Shown in pieces: positions 25,787 to 36,000 of a stretch of DNA of 64,000 nt. Source of the stretch: UWMA-0277 sp965183885 (GTDB lineage Bacteria; Bacteroidota; Bacteroidia; Flavobacteriales; BACL11); the NCBI GenBank assembly GCA_965183885.1, contig OZ238992.1:620001-684000 (forward strand), written 5' to 3'. Below the pieces are notes generated by a model that searched no databases, was not told the DNA's origin, and was given only the letters and a program-made list of their open reading frames with translations. The translations under genes and the position numbers were made by a program. The first letter of the stretch is position 1; each line of letters begins with the position of its first letter.

Positions 25787-27055
25787 ATGAATAAAACAAC
25801 AGGTTATTTAGATATGGAGTTATTGCGTTTTACCACTGCTGGTAGCGTTGATGACGGAAAAAGCACTTTAATTGGAAGACTTCTTTATGATAGTAAAGCA
25901 ATTTTTGAAGACCAAATGGAAGTACTTGAGGAAACAAGTAAACAAAGAGGAGAAGAAGGGATCAACCTTGCCTTATTAACCGACGGATTACGATCAGAAA
26001 GAGAACAAGGTATTACTATTGATGTAGCTTACCGCTACTTCGCTACACCTAAACGAAAATTTATTATTGCAGATACTCCAGGACATATTCAATACACCAG
26101 AAATATGGTTACCGGAGCATCAACAGCTAACCTTGCTTTACTACTAGTAGATGCAAGACACGGTGTAATTGAACAAACAAAAAGACATGCATTTATAGCA
26201 TCCTTACTACAAATACCACATATTGCTGTTTGCATTAATAAAATGGACTTAGTCGATTACTCACAAGAAGCCTTTGAGAAAATAAAAGCTGATTTTCAAA
26301 TGTTTGCTTCTAAACTAGAAATAAAAGACATTCACTTTATTCCTATTAGTGCATTAAATGGTGACAATGTAGTGGACAGGTCAACAAATATGGATTGGTA
26401 TGAAGGTTCAACTCTAATGCATCTTTTAGAAAACATCCATATTGGATCAGATCAAAACCATGTAGATTGCAGATTCCCTGTACAATATGTGGTACGCCCA
26501 CAAACAGCTGAGTATCCTGATTACCGAGGTTATGCAGGAAGAGTTGAAGGTGGAGTATTTAAAGCTGGAGATGATGTAACTATACTTCCTTCAGGGTTTA
26601 CATCAACTATAAAGTCTATTGATACTTTTGATGGACCAGTAAGCGAAGCTTTTGCTCCTATGTCAGTTTGTATGACCTTAACAGATGATATAGATATCAG
26701 CAGAGGCGACATGTTAGTTAGAGCAAATAACAAACCAAATGCCAGTCAAGATATTGATTTAATGATTTGCTGGATGAATGAGAAAAAGATGATTCCTGGA
26801 GGAAAATATACTATCCGCCACACAAGCCAGACTGCCAGATGTATTGTAAAAGATGTAAAATATAAAATGGATATTAACACCTTACACCGTATAGAAGACG
26901 ATAAAGAAATAGGCTTAAATGATATTGGACGAATTACAATACGAACTACAAAGCCACTATTCTTTGACAGCTACAGAAGAAATAGAAATACTGGAAGTGT
27001 TATTATCATTAATGAAGCAACTAACGAAACTGTTGGTGCAGGAATGATACTTTAA
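25787..27055 (+). CDS. cysN: Sulfate adenylyltransferase subunit 1 (GTPase)
   Basis: A 422-aa translational-GTPase-family protein that couples GTP hydrolysis to APS formation by CysD. The P-loop is GSVDDGKS (19-26), the switch II motif is DTPGH (96-100) and the base-specificity motif is NKMD (151-154). Two beta-barrel domains follow. It is about 50 residues shorter than E. coli CysN and is not fused to CysC; the kinase is a separate gene here. A strong terminator follows 19 bp after the stop. Confidence 0.95.
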   Translation: MNKTTGYLDMELLRFTTAGSVDDGKSTLIGRLLYDSKAIFEDQMEVLEETSKQRGEEGINLALLTDGLRSEREQGITIDVAYRYFATPKRKFIIADTPGHIQYTRNMVTGASTANLALLLVDARHGVIEQTKRHAFIASLLQIPHIAVCINKMDLVDYSQEAFEKIKADFQMFASKLEIKDIHFIPISALNGDNVVDRSTNMDWYEGSTLMHLLENIHIGSDQNHVDCRFPVQYVVRPQTAEYPDYRGYAGRVEGGVFKAGDDVTILPSGFTSTIKSIDTFDGPVSEAFAPMSVCMTLTDDIDISRGDMLVRANNKPNASQDIDLMICWMNEKKMIPGGKYTIRHTSQTARCIVKDVKYKMDINTLHRIEDDKEIGLNDIGRITIRTTKPLFFDSYRRNRNTGSVIIINEATNETVGAGMIL

Positions 27056-27073
27056 AGTTTTAAACTAATAAAC

Positions 27074-27108
27074 GTAAAAAGCCCAAACAATTGTTTGGGC
27101 TTTTTTAC
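27074..27108. terminator. Bidirectional terminator between cysN and tonB
   Basis: A long, nearly perfect inverted repeat (GTAAAAAGCCCAAACAA with TTGTTTGGGCTTTTTTAC) between convergent cysN and tonB. A run on one flank and T run on the other allow action in both directions. Confidence 0.87.
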
Positions 27109-27129
27109 ATTTCTAATTCTTAATTATTC

Positions 27130-27798
27130 TTAATTAAGTGTAAAATTAATTGGTATTGTATACATTACTCTTACAGCTTTACCCCTCTGCTTTCCAGGCT
27201 TACAATATTTAGGCATTGATTTTAATAATCTAGTTGCCTCAGCATCTAAGTTTTTATCAACCCCTCTTACAATTTTTACATTTGTCACTCCTCCAGATTT
27301 ATCTACAATAAAATTAACATAAACTTTACCAGTAATGTTATATTCTTTTGCAATAGCAGGATACTTTACATTATCATTAATATACTTAAAGATAGCTGCA
27401 TCACCTGTTTTTCCTTTATAGCAAAACTCAGGCATATTCTCTACTACCATAAAGAACTCCTCATCATCCTCTTCAACTATTTCAATAATCTCATCCTCAT
27501 CTGACTCAGTATCTTCAATCTCAATTTCTTCTTCAATAACCACATCATCTTCAACAATTTCAATTACCTCTGGTGGAGGTGGAGGTGGAGGCGGTGGTTT
27601 TACTTCTTGTTTAGTAATAGGGATAATTTCTTCCTCTAAATCATCAAGACTTAATTGCCCTAAATTATAAGCTATTTTTTCATAACTTTTATATTCAAAA
27701 GCTCCAAGCACTACAAGTAAGGTAATTACTAAACCTATTTGAAAGAAAAGTCCTTTCTTTCTTTCTAGATTAGCCTCTGGATTTTTTTTTGGTTCCAT
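27130..27798 (-). CDS. tonB: Energy transducer TonB
   Basis: A 222-aa TonB. A cytoplasmic N-terminus and one membrane helix (about 18-34) lead to nine consecutive prolines (68-76), a very acidic Glu/Asp/Ile/Val spacer and a C-terminal TonB domain (about 130-222) with YPAIAKEYNITGKVYVNFIV and the VKIVRGVD segment. TonB transmits the proton-motive force from ExbBD to outer-membrane receptors; no exbB or exbD is in the window. It is the last gene of the maeB-ruvA-sprA-gcvH-tonB unit, 12 bp after gcvH. Confidence 0.93.
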   Translation of the reverse strand: MEPKKNPEANLERKKGLFFQIGLVITLLVVLGAFEYKSYEKIAYNLGQLSLDDLEEEIIPITKQEVKPPPPPPPPPEVIEIVEDDVVIEEEIEIEDTESDEDEIIEIVEEDDEEFFMVVENMPEFCYKGKTGDAAIFKYINDNVKYPAIAKEYNITGKVYVNFIVDKSGGVTNVKIVRGVDKNLDAEATRLLKSMPKYCKPGKQRGKAVRVMYTIPINFTLN

Positions 27799-27810
27799 AA
27801 TATTCTATTT

Positions 27811-28188
27811 TTATGCTACAAGATTTTGATATGCAACTGCATCAAGCAAATCATTTAACTCATTAACATCGGTTATTTTAATTTTTATAATCCAACCATC
27901 TCCATAAGGATCATTATTAATCAACTCTGGCTCATCTTCTAACTTCTCATTAAACGCTAAAACCTCACCGTTTATTGGCATAAACAAATCTGAAACTGTT
28001 TTAACAGCCTCAACAGAACCAAAAACTTCTTCCGTTTCTAGCTCCTCCCCTTCAGTATCTACATCAACAAATACAATATCACCTAACTCACCTTGTGCAA
28101 ATTCAGTAATACCAATATAAGCATTATCACCTTCAATTCTTAACCATTCGTGGTCTTTGCTATATTTTAATTCTTTTGGAAAATCCAT
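27811..28188 (-). CDS. gcvH: Glycine cleavage system H protein
   Basis: A 125-aa lipoyl-carrier protein that shuttles the aminomethyl group from GcvP to GcvT. The lipoylated lysine is Lys63 in SVEAVKTVSDL; the N-terminal SKDHEWLR-like segment (here YSKDHEWLRIEG) and NDPYGDGWIIKI are typical. It lies 46 bp after sprA and far from gcvP. The sprA-gcvH neighbourhood is, as I recall, common in Flavobacteriales, and is probably a conserved arrangement of unrelated functions. Confidence 0.95.
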   Translation of the reverse strand: MDFPKELKYSKDHEWLRIEGDNAYIGITEFAQGELGDIVFVDVDTEGEELETEEVFGSVEAVKTVSDLFMPINGEVLAFNEKLEDEPELINNDPYGDGWIIKIKITDVNELNDLLDAVAYQNLVA

Positions 28189-28234
28189 CTATTTATTTTT
28201 TTTCAAAAATACATTTTTTTGTTAGCTAACAAAA

Positions 28235-31200
28235 TTATCCAGCCAAGGTAAATCTTAAACTAAATCCTGCATTAGTAATTGCACTTTTAAAGGTTGTTGA
28301 GATAAAAGGATCTGTAACCACTCTGTCATAAAAAGCCTTGATATTCAATCTTTTATTAACCACATAGTCTGCTGAAAATTTAATACTCATAACACTTTGC
28401 CCCATAGTTATTTGCTCTTCATCCTCAATTACTTTACGAATTACTGTTTTATTAGTTCGTATATTAAAGTCTAATTTCAGATCTAAATCACTCGAAACCT
28501 TCTTTCCTCTACCTCCTGACCTAAGTTTAAATTCTACATCTTTTATGCGGTACCCGGTACCTATAACATACTCTTGAGTATTAGTTTCTGTTAACTGATT
28601 ATTAGCTAAAGACAAGGCTAACATTCTGCTTTTTTTAATTTCAACCTTAGCAATTAAACTATTCTTTAAGGTCATATCAATCTTAAATAAAGGACTAAAT
28701 TGCTCATTTATTGTTACCTGTGAAATCTCCTTTTGCACATGATAACTCATATTATTAAGATTAACCTCATCACCTGAACCATAATCTAGATTTGTAGTAT
28801 AAGAGCCTACGCTATAAGTTGACCTATAAGCATGCCCTAAACTAAAACTCTTAAATCGTTTCTTAATATACTTAATCTTAATAAGACCATCATAAGTAAT
28901 ACGCCAGTTTGGCAATGGTATAGCAGGAAAAGCTGTTAAAGAAGAATTTAAAGGATTCTTACCTCCATAAGCTGCTAAAAATGCCGGTATCATAACCTCT
29001 TGTGATGTAGCCCCATAACCTCCTGTTAGCACAGTGTCACCGCCTTGAATTGTATACTCTGTAGGGTAACCTGTTACAGGGTCAATACTTCCTGTAAAAT
29101 TAGGATTATTTGCAGCTAATTGCCTTGCAATATCAGCCCTATACCCTCTAAACTTACGAAATGTTGCTGATGAATAATCATCATTATCTGTTATAAAAGC
29201 AGTACTCCAAGAGATAAAGGAAACACTATACATTCCTGTTTCTGTTTTACTAAATCTATCAAAATCATCTTTATAATCATCCCATCTAAAATACTCATTT
29301 TCATTAACTGAAGTAACTTTATTAGCAGTTAACTCAATACGAAATTGTTTTATAGGCTCAACTGTACTTCTTAAAGTAAGGTTTGTTTTGTTATTTCTTT
29401 TATATAATGTATTCAAGGTTGTATCTTTAGTAATCCAACCACTATTTCCTGCAATAGTTGTAATATCTCTTTGGCTACCAAAAACAAAAGGAAGCCCTGG
29501 TGACATTTGACTCCAATCTTGCCCTAAAAGATGAGGCTCATTCATATACCCTGGTAAAAAGATCCCTTGATTTTCAGAATAGTTAATAGAAATATTCTTA
29601 ATTCCTAAAAGCGCCTTTGTTAAATGCTTAAATATTTCATATTGATTGCCATCATCTTTCTTTTTATCCTCTACCTCATCCTCTGACTTAGTTTTAACTT
29701 TAGACTTAGCTCTCCTACTTGGTCTTCTTCCTTGATTTAACTTCTTAAAATACGGTACCTTATTATAAAGAGTATTCATGTTTATCTGCCCATTATATTG
29801 CTTTACATTTGAATTTTGAATTGTATGCCCTAAATGACTTAAGGCAAGAGGTGCAGCTTTCCAATTATAATTTGCATCATAACTAGTTGTTAAGGTCATA
29901 AAATTAAATAGCGGAAATTTATTTAAAGGAACTTGATAATTAAGACCAAATGCCTGACGATATGAAGTAGGGCGTCCAAGGTCCCATACATTTTTCCATA
30001 TTGTATCCATTTTTGCTTTATACCCTGGATCATTACGATTTAAACTTCCTGCCGGCTCATCAATACTCGATTCTGTATTTACTGTAAAATCAAGCTTTAA
30101 TGTTCTCGTTAAATCATACTTAAGATCATACATCCTGTTCCAATTAAACATTTTACTATAAGTAGGTTCAATTGGTGCTGAGAAGAATGAAGAATTACTT
30201 AATCTCCTAAGCTTAGTTTCATTATAATTCCTATTCATGTCAGTTCTGAAAGAGAATGACTTAGGCATAGTATTAAAATTAAAGTCTCTAATTAAACGAA
30301 AATAAGCTGACTTTGGAAGTTTTAACTTTGCAAAAGGCTTTATATTTTTAGGCTGAGTATTAAAATTATAAGTTAAAGCTCCTCTATAATTTACAGTACG
30401 GTTCTTCTCTGTATTTATATTCCTTATAAATGTTTCATTTTTAGAATATGACAATGTAAAGTTTTCAATATCATACACTTTAGCTTTTTTTGGCTTTTGA
30501 CCTTTCTTAACAGTTTTAACCTTTCTAACACTTGTAAAATTAATACTGTTACGCTTCACATAATCTTGTACAATATCCTGTAAAGAATCTTTCTCTGAGG
30601 CACTATCTAAAGCCTTTAAAGAAGTTGCGAGCAATATATCAGGGTCTAAAGGATTATATTGAGGATTTTGAATTGCCTCAGATACTGCCATATACATAGG
30701 AATTTTAACTCCATAATCCTCAGGCATAAACTTCCCTAAATCAAACGAAGAAGAAATATCATATTGATATGCATTATGTTTTTGGCGTTCATTTACCTTT
30801 TTCTCAATACTTCCAAAACCAACAGTACTCATATTTCCTGAGAGTGTTACATTACCAAAGTCTGCTAAACGCGCTGTAAGCCTACTATTTGCTGCCCAAC
30901 CTCCATACTCATCAAAATCAGTAAGCCTTAATTCATTAACCCATATTTGTCCACACTTCTCAAGCCCATCATCATCACTTTCCAAACTTTTTTTCTTAGG
31001 GTTTCTGACTCCTATCATTATTGTTTTCACCTGAGAAAGGTTAGGGTTTCCTACTACAACTATTTTACCTCCTGACCCATATTTTATGTAAGGAATAGTA
31101 ACATCAGAGCCATTAAAATTACGCTCCTGCTTTGCTAATTGGAAAATTTCAAATGCAATATCAATCTCATTTGATGTTGGCCAAATATCATTTGCTGATG

Positions 31201-34200
31201 AAGTAAAATGTGAAGTAGGCTCTAAAGCTATCTCGTACTCATAATAATTTGAAGTAAAGTCTGTTCCTAAGCGAATGAAACATGATAAATCTCCTTTCTT
31301 CAAATTATCTTCCTCTCCTTCAGCATGTACAAACATCTTAATTCGTTTATAAGCTCTTACATCAAGATCAGAAGTTTTATATGCTGCACGAGAATCTCCA
31401 TCTTTTAAGTTACATACTTTTAACACTAAAGATTGTTCATTTTGTTTTCTTAAAGTAGTAGTTGTATTATCAACCTCTTGCTCAATACCAGGAGGTAGCA
31501 CATAATTTACAGGCGATCTATTTCCATTCTCCTCAATATTTACTGCAGACACATCAAATATTGTTTGTTCATCATCATCTATTGGAAGATACTCTCCTGG
31601 TTCTGACAAATCAAATCCATACCTTCTCCATTCTCCTCTAACCAGCTCTAAAGTAGCAAAACGACAAACAATTGGCTGCTGGAAATTAGTAAATGTCATA
31701 CGCATAAAACGAATAGATTTAAAGTCTCTAATCCCTCCTATCACATCATCTGGTTGATATACAGGTACTCTAAACTGATACCATTTTATAGTTCTAGTAG
31801 CTCCATTCTCTGTTTTTACTGTTGTTTCCAGAACATCCGAAATGTGACTATCTCCCACATTCATTGTTGGGAATAAAGGTACTTTATATTGGAAATAACT
31901 CTCTGTTTCACTTAAAGTATGATCTTTATTTATATCCTCAGTATTTGGCTGTGAAGCTGCTGCTGTAGGGTAACTTTCAGGAGAATTTTCAGTAGTTACC
32001 GAATTCCCTTCTGTATTATTAAAGTCCTTATATCTATCTAGTATTATCGTTGACTGGTTATCAAAATCAGTACCTCTAAAATAATGGAAATCATCTGAAG
32101 AAGGGTCTTTAAATGCATCTTTATAGGCTGTAGAAGTAGCTCCATAAGCTGCTTCAAGTTGCTGTAAATATAATGAATCAAAAAATAATTTTTCATCAGC
32201 ATTTCTTAACCCATCTAAACCAACATCTTGATAAGTACGAGTAGCAGGATCATTATCAAAGGCCTCAACAATAGAGAAATTAGTTGGCACCCTACCCCAT
32301 GCTGTAGTATCAACATCTTCTACAAAAGATGAAGTTGGTAATCCATTCTCAAAACTCTTATACCCATCTCTTAATATATCTTCTGAAACATTTCCAAGGT
32401 GAATATACATATCCCCTCCTAAGTGAGCACTTCCTAGTCCATCTTCCTCATTAAAAGGATCCATCATCCAAAACTCTATAAACTCTATATTAGATGCTTC
32501 AAAATCATTCGTTTCTAATTTTCGCATCATACCTGCCCAATTAGATGTAGGGTTTAACAATTCTCCAGTAGCATCTACTCCATTTACAGTATAATTATTT
32601 GGACCTCTTTCTTTTGGATAATATGCTAAATCAAGCATTGATAAATTAGTAATCTGACTTCCTAAGTTTGGATCTTTATTTGGAAACACCTCAGTTTCTA
32701 ACACTTCCCTAGAGTAATGGTATGATTGTTGCTGTATTTTATTTCCATTAGCTAAAGAAATCGTTTTATTTACATTTGGAGGTGTAATAGAAGAGTTTCT
32801 AAAAAATAAAGGATCAATAGTATACCATGCTAATTTTGCCCTTCTAGCTCCAAACTTTAAACTCTCATTAAAACCTGAAAATTCAGTTGTTGGGTATTGA
32901 AAGATCATATCCTGATCTGCACCTAAAGGTAAGGAAGCCATTCTCCAAGAAGCCATATTCTTTATATCTATAGAACTACGACTCGATTCAAAATCATCAA
33001 TATAAGAAATCCCCTTATCCCCAACAGCACTATGATGCCCTGGAACAAGATATGCAAACTCAGCACTAGCTATTAAAGTTGATTTTGTTTTTGTCTCTAA
33101 GAAAGGGAGCCAATCAACTGCTTTCGTTAGCCATGGAGCATCTGTTTGATAATTACCATCTAACCCCCATATGGTATTAGAGATTGGTTCTTCACCTGCA
33201 TTAATCTTAGTAGTATAAGGACGCTCAGTTAAGTTTAACATTGTTGCCCCAATTAAAAAATCTTTATTTATTTCATAATCAGCATGTACACCAACCAATG
33301 TTTTATTCTGTACACCAAACATTGAGTTATTTTCTAATGATATTTTTATTGGTATTCCAGAATTTAAGATTCCTTCATTTGTAATTGTTACACGACCCAA
33401 CATATAGTCGACTATATAATCTTGGTTTTCTACTAATTTTTGAGAACCTGCTGTAACGGTAACTGAACCCTCAGGAACATTCATTGCATTTAATCTAATC
33501 TCTGCTCCTGAAGAAGATTGATAAGTTCCTTTTAATCGGAATTTATTCAACTCAGGATACTGCTTAGCAACAGTAATAGTAGAATCATATAATACTTGAT
33601 ACACATACTTATTTGCTAAAGTAGGATCAGAAAATTTACTTTGTAAGTAAGAACCGAAAGGTTCACGAACTGGAAATATTATTCTTCCGTTAGAAGAACG
33701 AGCTGTAACCCCTTCAATAAAATCAAAAATACCATCAGACTGCACATCCATTTGTTGGTTCAGTTGATCTAAATTAAGTGCCTTAATTAAAGGTATTCCT
33801 TGTAAAGCCCCTTCAGTAATATAATTTGTAAGTGCTCCTGACTCTTCTGTATTTTCATATACAACATCTAGCACAAAACCTTCCCTACTCATTTGATAAG
33901 CACCCAAAGCATAAATATTCTTCATCATTAAATGCCAATTAGGTAAAGAAGGGGTGAAATTAGTTCCTTTTAACAGCTTCACAATTAAAGCATCAGGAGC
34001 ATTAGAACCAGTAGTAGTCAATTCCCCAACTTGATAGGTTTTATTTCCTACAGTATATTGAAAAGCAACTGCTAGTACTTCATCATTATTTAAGGCTTGG
34101 TTTAATGAGATATATCCTAACTGACTATTTAATGTATATTCTGCCTCAGAAAGCTTTTTTGCTCGTTCTAACTTTTCATAATCCTGTCCATTTAAAAAGT

Positions 34201-35407
34201 TAAGTGCTATTCCAGGAAGTAAGGTAGCATTAACATTATTAATATTTCTAACACCTGAAAAGGTAGTTGTTAGAGACTGAAACATATCATTTGCCTCATC
34301 ATTATCAGGAAAATTACCTCCGTTTGTATGCGTAAATTGTGTATTATGTATATTATTATTTGTCTCCCCTAAATCTAGGAATGAAACAATATTTCTGGTA
34401 TTATCAGTAACTCCTGTTTTATTAGTAACCCATACTTCAATTTTTGTAATATTTACTGGTGAATTTACAAACGGTAAATTCTCAAGAGCCACATCATAAT
34501 TATCCTTAAAATAATGAGATAAGAAGAAGTGTTTATTTGCTTCATATTGGTCAGCATAAACATCAAACTCGGAGGTTTGAGCCCCTCCACTTACTTCTAC
34601 CTCTGAGGTAGTACTCTTTTGTTGTGATAATATTGCTGTAATTGTTGTACGACCAAACTGCAACTGTGTTTTAAAACCAAAGAGTGATTGACTACCTGTA
34701 ATAAGTGTTCCATTTAAAGGTAAACTTACATTCCCAATCTCCAGTTTTTTAATAATCTCATCCTCTTTTCCTGTATACTCTAGCTTCATTTGATTTTCAA
34801 AATCAAAAGTACTTTCAGTATTAAAGTTTGTAGTAAGTTTTAGTTTATCTCCAATCTTACCTATCACATTCATTTGTATTTTTTCTTGAAAATCAAATGA
34901 CGTTGTTTTTCTTTGATCCTCAGGTATTGCAAAATTATCAAGCCTATTTATTTTTAACCCAAAAATAAGCTCTGCTGACCCTTGAGGACGTATATCTACT
35001 GCATTTCCTCCAAATATCCTATCAAAAGCTTGCCCAGGAATAAATAGTTTTGGCAAACCTAATAGCGAAGTTTTATTTTTAGGGTTTATTGTTGTTTTGG
35101 ACTCCCAATAATCAGCAATAGATTTATTCATCTGATATTCCTGATACTCTTTAAAACCAAGTACTTTTGGAGGCCCAAAATCCAAACCTCCAACTTTATC
35201 TTGTAGCAAATACTGATTTGTATTACTATCATAAGTAGCTTTAGAGCTAATATTTGGAGGTGTATTCATAAACATCCCTCCAGATTGATTTCCAGAAAAA
35301 GGATATGTTAAGCTTGTGTCAGAAACTGACTGCCCCCATAAATTAACACTAGTTAATAGTGCAATAATTAATGATATGTTATAGATTTTATAGCCTTTCA
35401 ATTTCAA
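28235..35407 (-). CDS. sprA: Type IX secretion system outer-membrane translocon SprA (SOV)
   Basis: A 2390-aa protein with a signal peptide (about residues 1-26, ending VNLWGQ). Size, composition and location identify SprA, the giant beta-barrel (36 strands in the Flavobacterium johnsoniae structure) through which folded type IX cargo crosses the outer membrane. Repeated plug/barrel-like segments such as SLPLNGTLITGSQSLFG and VDYMLGRVTITNEG match the SprA/SOV family. The last residues, AGFSLRFTLAG, look like a terminal beta-strand. It lies between ruvA (8 bp) and gcvH. It is full length and unbroken, implying an active secretion system, consistent with the cargo proteins in the window. Confidence 0.96.
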   Translation of the reverse strand: MKLKGYKIYNISLIIALLTSVNLWGQSVSDTSLTYPFSGNQSGGMFMNTPPNISSKATYDSNTNQYLLQDKVGGLDFGPPKVLGFKEYQEYQMNKSIADYWESKTTINPKNKTSLLGLPKLFIPGQAFDRIFGGNAVDIRPQGSAELIFGLKINRLDNFAIPEDQRKTTSFDFQEKIQMNVIGKIGDKLKLTTNFNTESTFDFENQMKLEYTGKEDEIIKKLEIGNVSLPLNGTLITGSQSLFGFKTQLQFGRTTITAILSQQKSTTSEVEVSGGAQTSEFDVYADQYEANKHFFLSHYFKDNYDVALENLPFVNSPVNITKIEVWVTNKTGVTDNTRNIVSFLDLGETNNNIHNTQFTHTNGGNFPDNDEANDMFQSLTTTFSGVRNINNVNATLLPGIALNFLNGQDYEKLERAKKLSEAEYTLNSQLGYISLNQALNNDEVLAVAFQYTVGNKTYQVGELTTTGSNAPDALIVKLLKGTNFTPSLPNWHLMMKNIYALGAYQMSREGFVLDVVYENTEESGALTNYITEGALQGIPLIKALNLDQLNQQMDVQSDGIFDFIEGVTARSSNGRIIFPVREPFGSYLQSKFSDPTLANKYVYQVLYDSTITVAKQYPELNKFRLKGTYQSSSGAEIRLNAMNVPEGSVTVTAGSQKLVENQDYIVDYMLGRVTITNEGILNSGIPIKISLENNSMFGVQNKTLVGVHADYEINKDFLIGATMLNLTERPYTTKINAGEEPISNTIWGLDGNYQTDAPWLTKAVDWLPFLETKTKSTLIASAEFAYLVPGHHSAVGDKGISYIDDFESSRSSIDIKNMASWRMASLPLGADQDMIFQYPTTEFSGFNESLKFGARRAKLAWYTIDPLFFRNSSITPPNVNKTISLANGNKIQQQSYHYSREVLETEVFPNKDPNLGSQITNLSMLDLAYYPKERGPNNYTVNGVDATGELLNPTSNWAGMMRKLETNDFEASNIEFIEFWMMDPFNEEDGLGSAHLGGDMYIHLGNVSEDILRDGYKSFENGLPTSSFVEDVDTTAWGRVPTNFSIVEAFDNDPATRTYQDVGLDGLRNADEKLFFDSLYLQQLEAAYGATSTAYKDAFKDPSSDDFHYFRGTDFDNQSTIILDRYKDFNNTEGNSVTTENSPESYPTAAASQPNTEDINKDHTLSETESYFQYKVPLFPTMNVGDSHISDVLETTVKTENGATRTIKWYQFRVPVYQPDDVIGGIRDFKSIRFMRMTFTNFQQPIVCRFATLELVRGEWRRYGFDLSEPGEYLPIDDDEQTIFDVSAVNIEENGNRSPVNYVLPPGIEQEVDNTTTTLRKQNEQSLVLKVCNLKDGDSRAAYKTSDLDVRAYKRIKMFVHAEGEEDNLKKGDLSCFIRLGTDFTSNYYEYEIALEPTSHFTSSANDIWPTSNEIDIAFEIFQLAKQERNFNGSDVTIPYIKYGSGGKIVVVGNPNLSQVKTIMIGVRNPKKKSLESDDDGLEKCGQIWVNELRLTDFDEYGGWAANSRLTARLADFGNVTLSGNMSTVGFGSIEKKVNERQKHNAYQYDISSSFDLGKFMPEDYGVKIPMYMAVSEAIQNPQYNPLDPDILLATSLKALDSASEKDSLQDIVQDYVKRNSINFTSVRKVKTVKKGQKPKKAKVYDIENFTLSYSKNETFIRNINTEKNRTVNYRGALTYNFNTQPKNIKPFAKLKLPKSAYFRLIRDFNFNTMPKSFSFRTDMNRNYNETKLRRLSNSSFFSAPIEPTYSKMFNWNRMYDLKYDLTRTLKLDFTVNTESSIDEPAGSLNRNDPGYKAKMDTIWKNVWDLGRPTSYRQAFGLNYQVPLNKFPLFNFMTLTTSYDANYNWKAAPLALSHLGHTIQNSNVKQYNGQINMNTLYNKVPYFKKLNQGRRPSRRAKSKVKTKSEDEVEDKKKDDGNQYEIFKHLTKALLGIKNISINYSENQGIFLPGYMNEPHLLGQDWSQMSPGLPFVFGSQRDITTIAGNSGWITKDTTLNTLYKRNNKTNLTLRSTVEPIKQFRIELTANKVTSVNENEYFRWDDYKDDFDRFSKTETGMYSVSFISWSTAFITDNDDYSSATFRKFRGYRADIARQLAANNPNFTGSIDPVTGYPTEYTIQGGDTVLTGGYGATSQEVMIPAFLAAYGGKNPLNSSLTAFPAIPLPNWRITYDGLIKIKYIKKRFKSFSLGHAYRSTYSVGSYTTNLDYGSGDEVNLNNMSYHVQKEISQVTINEQFSPLFKIDMTLKNSLIAKVEIKKSRMLALSLANNQLTETNTQEYVIGTGYRIKDVEFKLRSGGRGKKVSSDLDLKLDFNIRTNKTVIRKVIEDEEQITMGQSVMSIKFSADYVVNKRLNIKAFYDRVVTDPFISTTFKSAITNAGFSLRFTLAG

Positions 35408-35415
35408 TACAGCAA

Positions 35416-36000
35416 TTACATCTGACTCAATGCAGTTTTTACTAATTCCTCAACAGTAGCTATTTCAGGCTTTGCTTTTAACACTTTTTCAAGTTTACTT
35501 TCTGCTCCTTTTTTTGCAAATCCTAAAGCTAGTAATGCAGATAACGCTTCTTCTTTAATTGTATTGTCTACAGCATCAAACAATAAATCAGAGGTAGGCA
35601 TACCTTTTGCAACCTTATCTTTTAAATCAATAATAATTCGCTGAGCAGTTTTAGCTCCTATACCCTTTACACTTTGTACTGCTTTTACATCAGCACTAGT
35701 AATATAATGTATAATTTCTTGAGGTGAATAGGTTGATAATATTACTTGAGCGGTACTAGGCCCTACTCCAGAAACTGAAATTAAATTCCTGAACAAATGA
35801 CGTTCACTTTCTTCAAAAAAACCAAATAAAGTATGCGAATCTTCCTTTACTGAAAGATGAGTAAATAGCTTACACAATTCACCATCCAATGCTGAAAAAG
35901 TCTGTAATGATATCTTAATATGATACCCAATACCATTGCAGTCAACTACAACATAAGTAGGTGTTTTTTCAACTAACTTACCATGTATATGTGCTATCAT
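35416..36000 (-). CDS. ruvA: Holliday junction branch migration protein RuvA
   Basis: A 194-aa DNA-binding protein. It has an N-terminal OB-fold (MIAHIHGKLVEKTPTYVVVD), two helix-hairpin-helix motifs (LISVSGVGPSTAQ and VKGIGAKTAQRIIIDLKDK) and a C-terminal RuvB-binding three-helix domain (ALLALGF). RuvA loads RuvB on four-way junctions. Its ATG overlaps the maeB TGA by 4 bp. ruvB is 10 kb away in the window and not in the same operon. Confidence 0.96.
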   Translation of the reverse strand: MIAHIHGKLVEKTPTYVVVDCNGIGYHIKISLQTFSALDGELCKLFTHLSVKEDSHTLFGFFEESERHLFRNLISVSGVGPSTAQVILSTYSPQEIIHYITSADVKAVQSVKGIGAKTAQRIIIDLKDKVAKGMPTSDLLFDAVDNTIKEEALSALLALGFAKKGAESKLEKVLKAKPEIATVEELVKTALSQM

